A stretch of 43,593 nt of DNA from Candidatus Babeliales bacterium (GTDB taxonomy: Bacteria > Babelota > Babeliae > Babelales > UBA12411). The stretch is taken from assembly GCA_023128415.1 (NCBI GenBank), contig JAGMEA010000005.1, forward strand, positions 1-43,593. Direction: 5' to 3'. The notes beneath the pieces are model-generated. The model did not search any database. It worked only from the letters and a program-made list of their open reading frames with translations, and was not told where the DNA came from. Both the position numbers and the translations under genes were made by a program. The stretch's first letter is position 1, and each line of letters begins with the position of its first letter. Positions 9,032-18,520 of this stretch are shown piece after piece.

Positions 9032-9901
9032 ATGAAATTAGGTATAGGTACGATTCAGTTTGGTTTAGCTTATGGTATTTCTAATAAAGAGGGTCAGGTT
9101 GCTTTTGATGATGGAAAGAAGATTTTATCGTTGGCAGCAGAAACTAACATATCTGTACTAGATACTGCTAATTCATATGGTCTAAGTGAAGAGGCCCTTG
9201 GGAGATTGATTTCTGAAAATCATAAATTTAAAATTATTACAAAAACTCCAAAATTTTTAAAAGGCTCCGCTGAAAATTTAGAAAGAGCTTTTTGTGATTC
9301 ACTTTTGAAGCTAAAACAGAGGGATGTTTACGGATTATTGGTTCATAGAACTGATGATTTGTTTGAAAAAGATGGTGAACAACTTTGGCAAAAGATGGTT
9401 GAATTAAAAAAAAGGGGACTGGTAAAAAAAATAGGTGTTTCTGTTTATGATTCTAATCAATTGGATATGGTACTCAACAAATATCCAATTGATTTAGTTC
9501 AGTTACCGGTTAATCTTTTTGACCAACGTTTAGTTAATAATGGTTATCTCAAAAAACTTAAAAAATTAAATGTTGAGATTCATGCAAGATCTATTTTTTT
9601 ACAAGGATTGTTATTAATGAAAACGGAAGAATTATCATCTTTTTTTGATTCTTTGCATGAGCATTTTAAAAAATATCACTTTTTTCTTAAAGACAATGAA
9701 ATTACCTCTTTAGAGGCGAGTTTAGACTTTGTATTGAAAATAAAAGAAATAGATTGTGTTTTGGTTGGAGTCTGCTCTGCAAAGCAATTAAATGATATTT
9801 TATTTGTGACAATGAATAGTTTTGCAAAGGAAATAAACTATTCTTGTTTAGAATATCATGATGAGTTAATCTTAAACCCCTCTTTATGGAAACAGGATTA
9901 G
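9032..9901 (+). CDS. Aldo/keto reductase
   Basis: 'LGIGTIQFGLAYGISNKEGQV', 'VLDTANSYGLSEEALGR', 'LLVHRTDDL', 'KIGVSVYD'. Confidence 0.85.
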   Translation: MKLGIGTIQFGLAYGISNKEGQVAFDDGKKILSLAAETNISVLDTANSYGLSEEALGRLISENHKFKIITKTPKFLKGSAENLERAFCDSLLKLKQRDVYGLLVHRTDDLFEKDGEQLWQKMVELKKRGLVKKIGVSVYDSNQLDMVLNKYPIDLVQLPVNLFDQRLVNNGYLKKLKKLNVEIHARSIFLQGLLLMKTEELSSFFDSLHEHFKKYHFFLKDNEITSLEASLDFVLKIKEIDCVLVGVCSAKQLNDILFVTMNSFAKEINYSCLEYHDELILNPSLWKQD

Positions 9902-9905
9902 TACG

Positions 9906-11195
9906 ATGTTAAAAAGATATTCTAGTTCAAATAAAATGCTTGAACGAGCACTAAAATCTATACCATTTGGGTCACAAACTTTTAGCAAGGGAAGGTCGCA
10001 TTATCCTTACGGAGCTTCTCCTTTATTTGCACAAAGAGGAGAAGGGAGCAGCCTTTGGGATGTTGATGGTAATGAATACATTGACTTTGTTAGTGCTTTA
10101 GCAGCTATTTTGCTTGGTTATAATGATAAGGATGTTATCCAAGCAGTTAAAAATCAACTAGATGAAGGAACTGTTTTTTCACTGTCACATTCAATAGAAT
10201 CGGAAGTTGCAGAAAAAATAATCAAGCTGATTCCTTGTGCGGAAATGGTTCGGTTTGGAAAAAATGGATCAGATGCTACTGCAGCAGCAGTTAGACTTGC
10301 TAGGGCATATACATGTAGGGATCATATTATTACTTGTGGTTATCATGGTTGGCAAGATTGGTATATAGGGTCGACTTCTAGAAACTTAGGGGTTCCAAAA
10401 TCTACTCAAAAACTAACACATAGTTTTATTTATAATGATATTGATTCATTGCAGAATGTGTTTAGTGAATTTAAAAATGAAGTTGCTGCTGTTATCATGG
10501 AGCCTATGAATAGCACATATCCTAAAGATGGTTTTTTGGAAGCTGTTAAGTCTCTTACGCACAAGAATGGAGCAGTTTTTATTTTTGATGAAGTTATTAC
10601 AGGATTTCGTTATTCACTAGGTGGGGCTCAAGAATTATTTAATGTTACTCCTGATTTGGCTACTTTTGGTAAGGCTATGTCTAATGGGTATCCAATTTCT
10701 GCTGTTGTTGGACGTGCAGATATAATGAAATTAATGGAAGATATTTTTTACTCTTTTACTTTTGCAGGTGAAACTATTTCTTTAGCTGCAACCCTGGCAA
10801 CTCTGAATAAATTAGAAAAGCAGCCTGTTCTTTCTACCGTTAATAAGCAAGGTGAAAAGGTAATTAAAGGAATTAATGTCTTAATAGAAGATCATGGAGT
10901 TTCTGATGTTTTTTCTCTTTCGGGCCATCCAAGCTGGACATTTTTATCTATTAACAATTTAAATTCATATTCTAGCTTTGAAGTTAAAACGTTACTTTTA
11001 CAAGAAATGTTTAAAAGAGGAATTTTAACTATTGGGACTCACAATATGACTTTTTCACATACTGACAAAGATATTGAGTGTTTGCTTGCTGCATATAATG
11101 AAGTTTTTCCATTTATTAAAAATGCTATTGATAATAAGCTATTGAATAATTTTATTGAGGGAGAAATTTTAAAACCTCTTTTTAAAATTAGATGA
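9906..11195 (+). CDS. Class-III PLP aminotransferase (glutamate-1-semialdehyde aminotransferase-like)
   Basis: 'LWDVDGNEYIDFV', 'VRFGKNGSDATAAAVRLARA', 'FDEVITGFR', 'FGKAMSNGYPISAVVGR' (PLP Lys). Confidence 0.88.
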   Translation: MLKRYSSSNKMLERALKSIPFGSQTFSKGRSHYPYGASPLFAQRGEGSSLWDVDGNEYIDFVSALAAILLGYNDKDVIQAVKNQLDEGTVFSLSHSIESEVAEKIIKLIPCAEMVRFGKNGSDATAAAVRLARAYTCRDHIITCGYHGWQDWYIGSTSRNLGVPKSTQKLTHSFIYNDIDSLQNVFSEFKNEVAAVIMEPMNSTYPKDGFLEAVKSLTHKNGAVFIFDEVITGFRYSLGGAQELFNVTPDLATFGKAMSNGYPISAVVGRADIMKLMEDIFYSFTFAGETISLAATLATLNKLEKQPVLSTVNKQGEKVIKGINVLIEDHGVSDVFSLSGHPSWTFLSINNLNSYSSFEVKTLLLQEMFKRGILTIGTHNMTFSHTDKDIECLLAAYNEVFPFIKNAIDNKLLNNFIEGEILKPLFKIR

Positions 11196-11222
11196 ATTTT
11201 AAAAAATAATTAGGAGAATTAA

Positions 11223-11963
11223 ATGAAGAAACACTTAGCGATTATTCCGGCTCGGGGTGGTAGTAAGAGAATTCCTAACAAAAATATACGTTCTTTTTTT
11301 GGTGCCCCTATTATTCAATATTCTATTAACGCAGCATTGCAATCAAATTGTTTTGATGAAGTAATGGTATCTACAGAAAATAAAAAAATTTCTGAAATTG
11401 CAATTTCTTGTGGAGCTAAAGTTCCTTTTTTTCGTTCAGATGAAATGGCTAGTAATGAGGCTATGTTCATAGAGGTAATGGAAGAAGTTCTAAATGAATA
11501 TGAAAAAAGAGGACAGAGTTTTGATACATTTTCTTGTCTTTTAGCCACTGCACCATTTTTGTCCCCTGGGCTATTTCAAAAAGCATTTAATTTATTAGAA
11601 TCTACCGGTGCAGATTCAGTATTGCCGGTTGTTCGTTCTAGTTATCCAGTTCAGCAGGCATTTAGGATAAAGGAGGGCAAGTTAGATCTTTTTTGGCCTA
11701 AGTATTATGAAGCTAGAACTCAAGATTTAGAGCCGTCCTATTTTGACTGTGGTTTATTTTTTTTAGTAAAAATTGAGGCTTTTAGGGATAAAAGAAAACT
11801 TGTGACAGAAAATAGTGTTCCTCTAATTGTATCAGAGTTAGAAGCACACGATATTGATACAGAAGAAGATTGGGCTATTGCTGAAAGAAAATATTATATT
11901 TTGAATAATTTCCCTAAAAAAACTGGAGAATCCGGATTGGGGTTTTTAAGTCGTGACAAGTAA
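11223..11963 (+). CDS. neuA: Acylneuraminate/pseudaminate cytidylyltransferase (copy 2)
   Basis: 'LAIIPARGGSKRIPNKNIRSFFGAPIIQYSINAALQSNCFDEVMVSTE' and 'ELEAHDIDTEEDW'. Clear paralog of 1616-2317. Confidence 0.85.
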   Translation: MKKHLAIIPARGGSKRIPNKNIRSFFGAPIIQYSINAALQSNCFDEVMVSTENKKISEIAISCGAKVPFFRSDEMASNEAMFIEVMEEVLNEYEKRGQSFDTFSCLLATAPFLSPGLFQKAFNLLESTGADSVLPVVRSSYPVQQAFRIKEGKLDLFWPKYYEARTQDLEPSYFDCGLFFLVKIEAFRDKRKLVTENSVPLIVSELEAHDIDTEEDWAIAERKYYILNNFPKKTGESGLGFLSRDK

Positions 11964-12927
11964 TATGCCTATTTATAATGTTCTTATTATTGGGGCTGGA
12001 AAAATCGGAGCTTTTTATGATTCTTCTAGCTCTCAAAATATACTAACTCATGCCCATGCATTTTCTTTGCACAAGGGGTTTAATCTAATTGGATTTGTAG
12101 ACTCTGATTTGTCTAAAGCGCAAGATGCTTGTTTAATGTGGAGTGGCACTTGTTTTAATTCAATAGAAGATGCATTTAGTAAAAATCAGATAGATGTTGT
12201 GTGTGTTGCTGTTCCTGATGAGTACCATTATGCTGTTTTGGATAAATTAGCATTTTATTCTCCCAAGTTAGTTTTTGCTGAAAAACCATTAACAAAAACA
12301 ATAGAAGAAGCTGAGAGAATATTAACATTGTATCAAGAAAAAAAGATTCCTTTGTTAGTTAATTATACTCGGAGATTTGTTCCAGAGATTGTAGAAATAA
12401 AAGAAAAAATCCAAGCGGGATTTTATGGGGAATATGTTACTGGCACAGCATATTACGGAAAAGGAATTACACATAATGGGTCACACATAATAGATATCGT
12501 AAGATTATTTTTGGGTGAGATTATTGATTTTAAGGTAGCATCTTTTAAATTTGATTTTTATAAAGATGATCCAAGTGTTTCTGGCGTTTTGAAGTTGCAA
12601 AATAAAAAAGATTTTTTTTTACAAGCCGTTGATAGTCGGATATATGCACTTTTTGAAATAGATTTAATATTTGAGAATGGTAGAATTAGAATCAATGATA
12701 CAAATTTTCAGTTTGAAGAGTTCACTGTGAAAAATGATCCTATTTTTAAAGAAGCTTTTAATTTAGTTAAATCTAAAAAAATTACCTTAAGCCAAGGTAA
12801 GGCTTTGTTATTTGCGTGTGATAATATTTATAACAATCTTCTAAAAAATGAAAATTTGAAGTGTTCTGCTATTGAAGCATTAAGATCCTTAGACGTTTGT
12901 TTATCCATATCTAAAGGGTTGCAATGA
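11953..12927 (+). CDS. Gfo/Idh/MocA-family oxidoreductase
   Basis: 'NVLIIGAGKIGAFYDSS', 'DVVCVAVPDEYHYAVLDKLAFYSPKLVFAEKPLTKTIEEAERI'. Confidence 0.88.
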   Translation: MTSNMPIYNVLIIGAGKIGAFYDSSSSQNILTHAHAFSLHKGFNLIGFVDSDLSKAQDACLMWSGTCFNSIEDAFSKNQIDVVCVAVPDEYHYAVLDKLAFYSPKLVFAEKPLTKTIEEAERILTLYQEKKIPLLVNYTRRFVPEIVEIKEKIQAGFYGEYVTGTAYYGKGITHNGSHIIDIVRLFLGEIIDFKVASFKFDFYKDDPSVSGVLKLQNKKDFFLQAVDSRIYALFEIDLIFENGRIRINDTNFQFEEFTVKNDPIFKEAFNLVKSKKITLSQGKALLFACDNIYNNLLKNENLKCSAIEALRSLDVCLSISKGLQ

Positions 12928-14057
12928 GTAAAGTGCTCCTTTTTTCGCATGATTTTGGTGGAGCTAATACGATAATACCTTTAGTAAAAAAATTACGGAA
13001 ACGTAATTGTAATGTTTTATTATATGGAAAAAATTATTCTTTAAAAAAATATTTAGCTTTTGGCTTAGATAGTAAAAATATTGACGATGAAATCAATTCA
13101 GAAATTTATACAGATGTTTTAAATTTTGTAAAAAAAGAAAAACCAGACTTAATTATTACAGGAACAAGTGCTGAAGATTTTACTGAAAAATATCTTTGGA
13201 TAGCTGCAAATAGCTTAAAAATTCCAACGTGTGCGATTTTGGATCAATGGATGAATTATGGTGTGCGTTTTTCAAAGTACCCAGTTTCATTGATTGAAGA
13301 GTATGAAAAAGAAAAAAAACATGATTATATGCCATCCAAAATTGCTGTAATGGATGATTATGCTAAGAAAGAAGCAATTCTAGAGGGATTAGATGAAGAT
13401 AAAATTATTATAACGGGACAACCATATTTTGATTTATTATTAGATTGGAAAAAATCTATCACTAAAATCAACTTTAATTCACTTAAGTCTAAATTGGGAA
13501 TCAACCAATCAGATTTTGTTATAACATATATTTCTGATTATATTTCGAGTATATATGGCAATATGTTTGGTTATACAGATTTAACTGTTTTTCAAGAATT
13601 AATTAATGCTCTAGATATAGTTGCAAGAGATAAAAACATCAAAATTTCTCTAATAATTAAGCGTCATCCTACAGAAGAAAATGATCTTTATACTCCCTTG
13701 ATAAAGAATTTTAACAATAAAAATATAAAATTTATTTTAGTAGATAATTTATATAATCCTTTTGATTTAATTGGGATGTCCGATTTACTTTGTGGAATTT
13801 CGTCTATTATGCTTATTGAGTCATTAATTATTGGCAAGCCTATTATTAGTATTCAGATTGGTCTAAAAAGAAAAAGCTTTTTTCCTCTAGATTCTAGGGG
13901 GTTAGTGAAAAGTATTATGGATTCTCAGGATTTGATCCAAAAGATAATTTCTATTATTGAAAATAAAGAAAATAGGTGCGAATTTAACATCTTGTCTGAT
14001 GCAGCTTCAAATTTGATAAACAAACTAGAGGTATTATATGGCAAAATTGGCAGTTAA
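12924..14057 (+). CDS. GT-B-fold-like protein of glycan loci (glycosyltransferase / UDP-sugar hydrolase-epimerase-like), function unknown
   Basis: 'LLFSHDFGGANTIIPLVKKLRKR', 'DLIITGTSAEDFTEKYLW', 'IKRHPTEENDLYTPLI', 'DLLCGISSIMLIESLIIGKPIISIQIG'. Confidence 0.6.
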   Translation: MSKVLLFSHDFGGANTIIPLVKKLRKRNCNVLLYGKNYSLKKYLAFGLDSKNIDDEINSEIYTDVLNFVKKEKPDLIITGTSAEDFTEKYLWIAANSLKIPTCAILDQWMNYGVRFSKYPVSLIEEYEKEKKHDYMPSKIAVMDDYAKKEAILEGLDEDKIIITGQPYFDLLLDWKKSITKINFNSLKSKLGINQSDFVITYISDYISSIYGNMFGYTDLTVFQELINALDIVARDKNIKISLIIKRHPTEENDLYTPLIKNFNNKNIKFILVDNLYNPFDLIGMSDLLCGISSIMLIESLIIGKPIISIQIGLKRKSFFPLDSRGLVKSIMDSQDLIQKIISIIENKENRCEFNILSDAASNLINKLEVLYGKIGS

Positions 14058-15390
14058 TGGTGGTAAAAAACTGAGGGACAGAAAATTTTCTTACTCCAAT
14101 TTTATTTTGGATGAAGAAAAAAAGGCAGCTTTAGATGTTTTAGATGGTGGTATACTATCGCAGTATTTAGGTTGTTCGCATGAAAACTTTTATGGTGGCA
14201 AAAGAGTACAGAAATTTGAAGAAGAGTGGGCAGAATATTTTGGAGTTAAGCATGCTATAGCCGTTAATTCTGCGACTTCAGGATTATACTGTGCAGTTGG
14301 AGCAACAGGAGTGGAAGTTGCTGATGAAATTATTGTTTCTCCGTATACCATGAGTTGTTCTGCTGTTGCACCATTGATTTATAATTCAATTCCTATCTTT
14401 GCTGATATTGAAAAAGATTTTTTTTGCCTAGATCCTGATTCTGTAAGAGAGAAAATAACTTCTAGGACGAAGGCTATAATTGTAGTAGATATTTTTGGAA
14501 ATCCGTATGATGCAAAAAAAATTAATGATTTAGCCAGAGAACACAATCTTTTAGTTATTGAGGACTGTGCTCAAGCCCCTGGGGCCTTTTATCAGGGAAA
14601 ACCAGCAGGTACTCTTGGTGATATTGGTATTTATTCATTAAATTATCATAAACACATCCATACAGGGGAAGGCGGAGTCGTAGTTACCAATAATGATACA
14701 GTTGCCGAAAAAATCCGTTTAATTAGGAATCACGCAGAAGCTGTATTAGATGGGCAAAGATCTAATGATTTAGTAAACATGCTTGGTTTTAATTATAGGA
14801 TGTTGGAAATTCAAGCAGCTATTGGAAGTATTCAATTAAAAAGATTAAAAGATTTGGTTTTAGAGCGTCAAAAAAATGTAAATTATCTTTCCAATAGGCT
14901 ATCACAAATACCTTGCTTAAGGCCGATGGGTCCACGTGAGGGTTCAACTCATTCATTTTATTTACACCCAATTAAGTTTAATTCAGAGGTTGCTAGTGTA
15001 GATAGAAATACTTTTGTTGATGCTGTTAAAGCAGAATTGCCATTTATGGAAAAGCGAGAAAAAGAGGGGGTGCTGATTGAGAGTGGCTATGTTAAACCTT
15101 TATATTTACAGCCTTTATATCAATCGAAAATGGCTTATGGTTCTAAACATTTTCCTTGGAGTTATACACAAGAGGGAATGTCGATAAATTATAATAAGGG
15201 CTTGTGTCCAGTTTCAGAGTTGATGTTTGAAAAGGAACTGATTGTTCACGAATTGATTCGTTCTGGAATGAAGCAAGTTGACTTAGATGATGTAGCATGT
15301 GCATTTGAAAAGGTGTGGAATTATAGAGAGGAGCTCAATGGTTTTTCCATTTTTAATAGGGGAAAAAATTTATCTACGGAAGCTTTCTGA
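14038..15390 (+). CDS. DegT/DnrJ/EryC1/StrS aminotransferase
   Basis: 'HAIAVNSATSGLYCAVGA', 'IVVDIFGNP', 'VIEDCAQAPGA', 'IYSLNYHKHIHTGEGGVVVTNN'. Confidence 0.9.
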   Translation: MAKLAVNGGKKLRDRKFSYSNFILDEEKKAALDVLDGGILSQYLGCSHENFYGGKRVQKFEEEWAEYFGVKHAIAVNSATSGLYCAVGATGVEVADEIIVSPYTMSCSAVAPLIYNSIPIFADIEKDFFCLDPDSVREKITSRTKAIIVVDIFGNPYDAKKINDLAREHNLLVIEDCAQAPGAFYQGKPAGTLGDIGIYSLNYHKHIHTGEGGVVVTNNDTVAEKIRLIRNHAEAVLDGQRSNDLVNMLGFNYRMLEIQAAIGSIQLKRLKDLVLERQKNVNYLSNRLSQIPCLRPMGPREGSTHSFYLHPIKFNSEVASVDRNTFVDAVKAELPFMEKREKEGVLIESGYVKPLYLQPLYQSKMAYGSKHFPWSYTQEGMSINYNKGLCPVSELMFEKELIVHELIRSGMKQVDLDDVACAFEKVWNYREELNGFSIFNRGKNLSTEAF

Positions 15391-15877
15391 GGAGGACGCC
15401 CAAGGAAATTATCCTGGATGGTTAAATGATCAGATCGTATGTAATAATAACTCCCATGCAGTATTTCCTTATTCTAGAAAAGAGGCATTAGATTATATTT
15501 TAAATATACATAAAAATTCGGAATCGCTTGTATTAGCGATAACATTGAAGAATGATGATAGGCACATAGGTAATATTTCTCTTCAGTGTATAAATAACAT
15601 TAATCGCAGTGCTGAACTAGCTATTTTGATAGGGGAGAAAGATTGTTGGGGCAAAGGATATTCAAAGGAAGCTGCAAAATTAATTGTGTCTCATGGTTTT
15701 AATAAAATGAACTTAAATAGAATATGTTGTGGAACGTCTTCCAAAAATTTTGCCATGCAAAAGTTAGCACAATTTTTGGGTATGAAAGAAGAGGGAAATA
15801 GGCGTAAGGCGCTTTATTTAAATGGTGAATATTTAGACTTAATTGAATATGGTCTATTGAAAGATGATTTTTGTTAG
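15338..15877 (+). CDS. GNAT N-acetyltransferase (RimJ/RimL-like)
   Basis: ATG at 15338 with GAGAGGAG upstream, inside the upstream ORF. 'IGEKIYLRKLSEEDAQGNYPGWLNDQ', 'IGEKDCWGKGYSKEAAKLIVSHGF', 'NRICCGTSSKNFAMQKLAQFLGM'. Confidence 0.85.
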   Translation: MVFPFLIGEKIYLRKLSEEDAQGNYPGWLNDQIVCNNNSHAVFPYSRKEALDYILNIHKNSESLVLAITLKNDDRHIGNISLQCINNINRSAELAILIGEKDCWGKGYSKEAAKLIVSHGFNKMNLNRICCGTSSKNFAMQKLAQFLGMKEEGNRRKALYLNGEYLDLIEYGLLKDDFC

Positions 15878-15897
15878 AAAATTAGGAATTAGTAATC

Positions 15898-17094
15898 ATG
15901 GGTATTGAATCACCACAAGGTCCTTTGTTCAAAAATTTAAGATATTGTTTACGTTGCTGTGTTCCAGAAACAGAGGAAGGTATGAGTTTTGATGAAATGG
16001 GAATGTGCCAGTCTTGTCAATCATCAGAACAAAAAATGCATATTGATTGGACTGTTCGCGAGAAAAAATTAAGAAATCTTTTAGAAGATGCTAAGGCTAA
16101 AGCTGGCAATAATTATGATTGTATTGTGCCGATTAGCGGAGGGAAAGATAGTACTTTTCAGCTGCATGTTTTGGTTAAAGTTTACAACATGAAGCCGCTG
16201 GCCGTAACATTCAATCATAATTGGTATAATGAAATTGGTTGGTATAACTTACAAAATGCTTTAGAAAAATTTAATGTTGATCACATAATGTTTACTCCCA
16301 ATAGGAAATTGGTAAATCGTTTAGCCAAAAGCTCTTTGGGAGCTATTGGTGATGCCTGTTGGCATTGTCATGCAGGTGTTGGAGCATTTCCATTGCAAGT
16401 TGCTGTTAATTTTAAAATTCCTTTATTAATATGGGGTGAATCAATAGCAGAGGCTTCTGGTAGAGCAACGTATAATGACCCCAAAATTGTTTTTGATAGA
16501 GAATATTTTACGAGAGTTTCTGCGAAGAAAACAGCTAAACAAATGGTTGATGAAGATTTGAGTGAAAAAGATTTAGCGCCATTTGAGATCCCTTCGTCTG
16601 AGAGTTGTGAAGCTGTAGGAGTGCATGGGATTCATCTAGGGGACTATATTTTTTGGGACGATGAGAGACAAATGGAATTTGTTAAAAGGACTTATGAGTG
16701 GAAAGAGGTTAACATAGAGGGAACTTATAAAAGATATAAGAGTGCAGAATGTGTGCTGCCAGGAATGCATGACTTTACTAAATATTTAAAAAGAGGATTT
16801 GGTAGGGCTACTGATCATGCATGTATAGATGTGAGAAATGGATTACTTTCAAGAAGTGAAGGTTTTAAATTGGCCAAAAAATATGATACTCAAGAGCCAA
16901 ACGCTTTAAAATATTATTTGAAAATCACAGGAATGACAGAGAAAGAATTTTATGAAGCTATGAAAAAACATAGAGTTTCTCAGCTACAGGACATCGATCT
17001 TCCTATTTCCAAAGATAAAAAAAAGGAAGAAGTTGAACCATTTGTACAGACCTTTTTAAAGAGAATTAGAAAAGAATATCCTGATAATGAGTAG
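15898..17094 (+). CDS. N-acetyl sugar amidotransferase (WbpG/PseA-like PP-loop enzyme)
   Basis: 'YCLRCCVPETEEGMSFDEMGMCQSCQ' Cys motif and 'CIVPISGGKDSTFQLHVL' PP-loop, then 'WYNLQNALEKFNVDHIMFTPNRKL'. Confidence 0.9.
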   Translation: MGIESPQGPLFKNLRYCLRCCVPETEEGMSFDEMGMCQSCQSSEQKMHIDWTVREKKLRNLLEDAKAKAGNNYDCIVPISGGKDSTFQLHVLVKVYNMKPLAVTFNHNWYNEIGWYNLQNALEKFNVDHIMFTPNRKLVNRLAKSSLGAIGDACWHCHAGVGAFPLQVAVNFKIPLLIWGESIAEASGRATYNDPKIVFDREYFTRVSAKKTAKQMVDEDLSEKDLAPFEIPSSESCEAVGVHGIHLGDYIFWDDERQMEFVKRTYEWKEVNIEGTYKRYKSAECVLPGMHDFTKYLKRGFGRATDHACIDVRNGLLSRSEGFKLAKKYDTQEPNALKYYLKITGMTEKEFYEAMKKHRVSQLQDIDLPISKDKKKEEVEPFVQTFLKRIRKEYPDNE

Positions 17095-18520
17095 TAGTAT
17101 GAAAAATAGTTTTTTAGATTTAAGTATTAAGCAAATACTTAATAAGTATTCTGAAGGAACTTTTGATTCGGTAGATGTTGCCAAAATGTGTATTGATCAT
17201 GTTAATAGTTTAGAAAAATATGTTCATTCTTGGGTGAAATTTGATTCCGATCATTTATTATCTAAGGCTCACGATAGTTTGGATAATATAAAAAGAGGTA
17301 TTATTCGCAGTTTGGAGGGTATACCCATTGGGGTCAAAGACATTTTTAATACTGTTGATTTTACGACGGAAATGGGGAGTTCTTTATGGAAAGGTTTTAC
17401 TCCCGGGAATGATGCTAGAGTAGTTTTTGAATTGAAAGAAGCAGGGGGAATTATTCCAGGCAAAACAACTACGGCCGAATTTGCTGTACATGCTTTAGAC
17501 AAAACTTTAAATCCTCACGATAGTTCTAGAACTCCAGGAACGTCTTCTAGTGGTTCTGCTGTTGCTACAGCTTTAGGAATGGTGCCAGCAGCACTGGCTA
17601 CTCAGACTGCAGGATCTATTGTCAGGCCGGCAAGTTTTTGCGGTATTTATGGTTTTAAACCTTCATTTGGGCTAATTCCTAGGAAGGGTGTTTTAAAAAC
17701 AACAGATACTTTAGATTCTATAGGTTTTTTCGTCACTCATCTTGAAGATATTACTAATGTTTTTAATATTTTAAGAGTTAAAGGAAGGGATTATCCTTTA
17801 AGCAATTTTGCTTTGAATGACATTTCTAGACAAAGCTCTCCAATAAATCGGCCGTGGAGAGTCGCTTTTGTAAGGACCCATGTTGATCAATTTGCAGAGT
17901 CGTATGCTAAAGAAAGTTTGAATAGTTGGTTAAAACATATTCAAAAAAATTGCAAAGAGATCGAAATTGATGAAATTAATTTACCTGAGATAATGAACAA
18001 TGCTCATGAAGTTCATTCAACTATTTATTACAAGTCTTTAGCCTATTACTTCCAAAAAGAATATGTTAATAGGGAGTCGATTTCTTCAATAATGAGCAAG
18101 CTTATTAATAAGGGTAACCTTATATTGAACGAGAGCTTTAAAAATGCTTTAGTGATACAAGAAGAAATGGTTGAAGCAATGGATTCCTTCTTTGATAAAT
18201 ATGATATTTTGGTTTCTTTAAGTACAGCAGGGGTTGCTCCTTTAAGGAGTCAAAATGAAAAACCGGATACGGCTTTTATGTGGACAATGACATATTTACC
18301 AATAATTTCCGCCCCAGCATTTGTTTCAGATCAAGGGTTACCTTTTGGTGTTCAACTTGTGTCTAAAAGGTACAATGATTTTTTATTAATTAGATTTGCT
18401 GAAAATTTATTAAATAAAGGATTGCTATCTAAAGGTCCAAATCCGTTGTCATATCTAATAAAGCAGGGTAATCAAAATCGAATTGATACTTATGATCGGA
18501 AAGAGAATTTACTTACGTAA
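17087..18520 (+). CDS. Amidase-signature family amidase (GatA-like)
   Basis: Complete-looking Ser-cisSer-Lys signature: 'GIPIGVKDIFNT' (Lys), 'PGTSSSGSAVATALGM', 'QTAGSIVRPASFCGIYGFKPSFG'. Start overlaps the upstream stop by 8 nt. Confidence 0.9.
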   Translation: MSSSMKNSFLDLSIKQILNKYSEGTFDSVDVAKMCIDHVNSLEKYVHSWVKFDSDHLLSKAHDSLDNIKRGIIRSLEGIPIGVKDIFNTVDFTTEMGSSLWKGFTPGNDARVVFELKEAGGIIPGKTTTAEFAVHALDKTLNPHDSSRTPGTSSSGSAVATALGMVPAALATQTAGSIVRPASFCGIYGFKPSFGLIPRKGVLKTTDTLDSIGFFVTHLEDITNVFNILRVKGRDYPLSNFALNDISRQSSPINRPWRVAFVRTHVDQFAESYAKESLNSWLKHIQKNCKEIEIDEINLPEIMNNAHEVHSTIYYKSLAYYFQKEYVNRESISSIMSKLINKGNLILNESFKNALVIQEEMVEAMDSFFDKYDILVSLSTAGVAPLRSQNEKPDTAFMWTMTYLPIISAPAFVSDQGLPFGVQLVSKRYNDFLLIRFAENLLNKGLLSKGPNPLSYLIKQGNQNRIDTYDRKENLLT

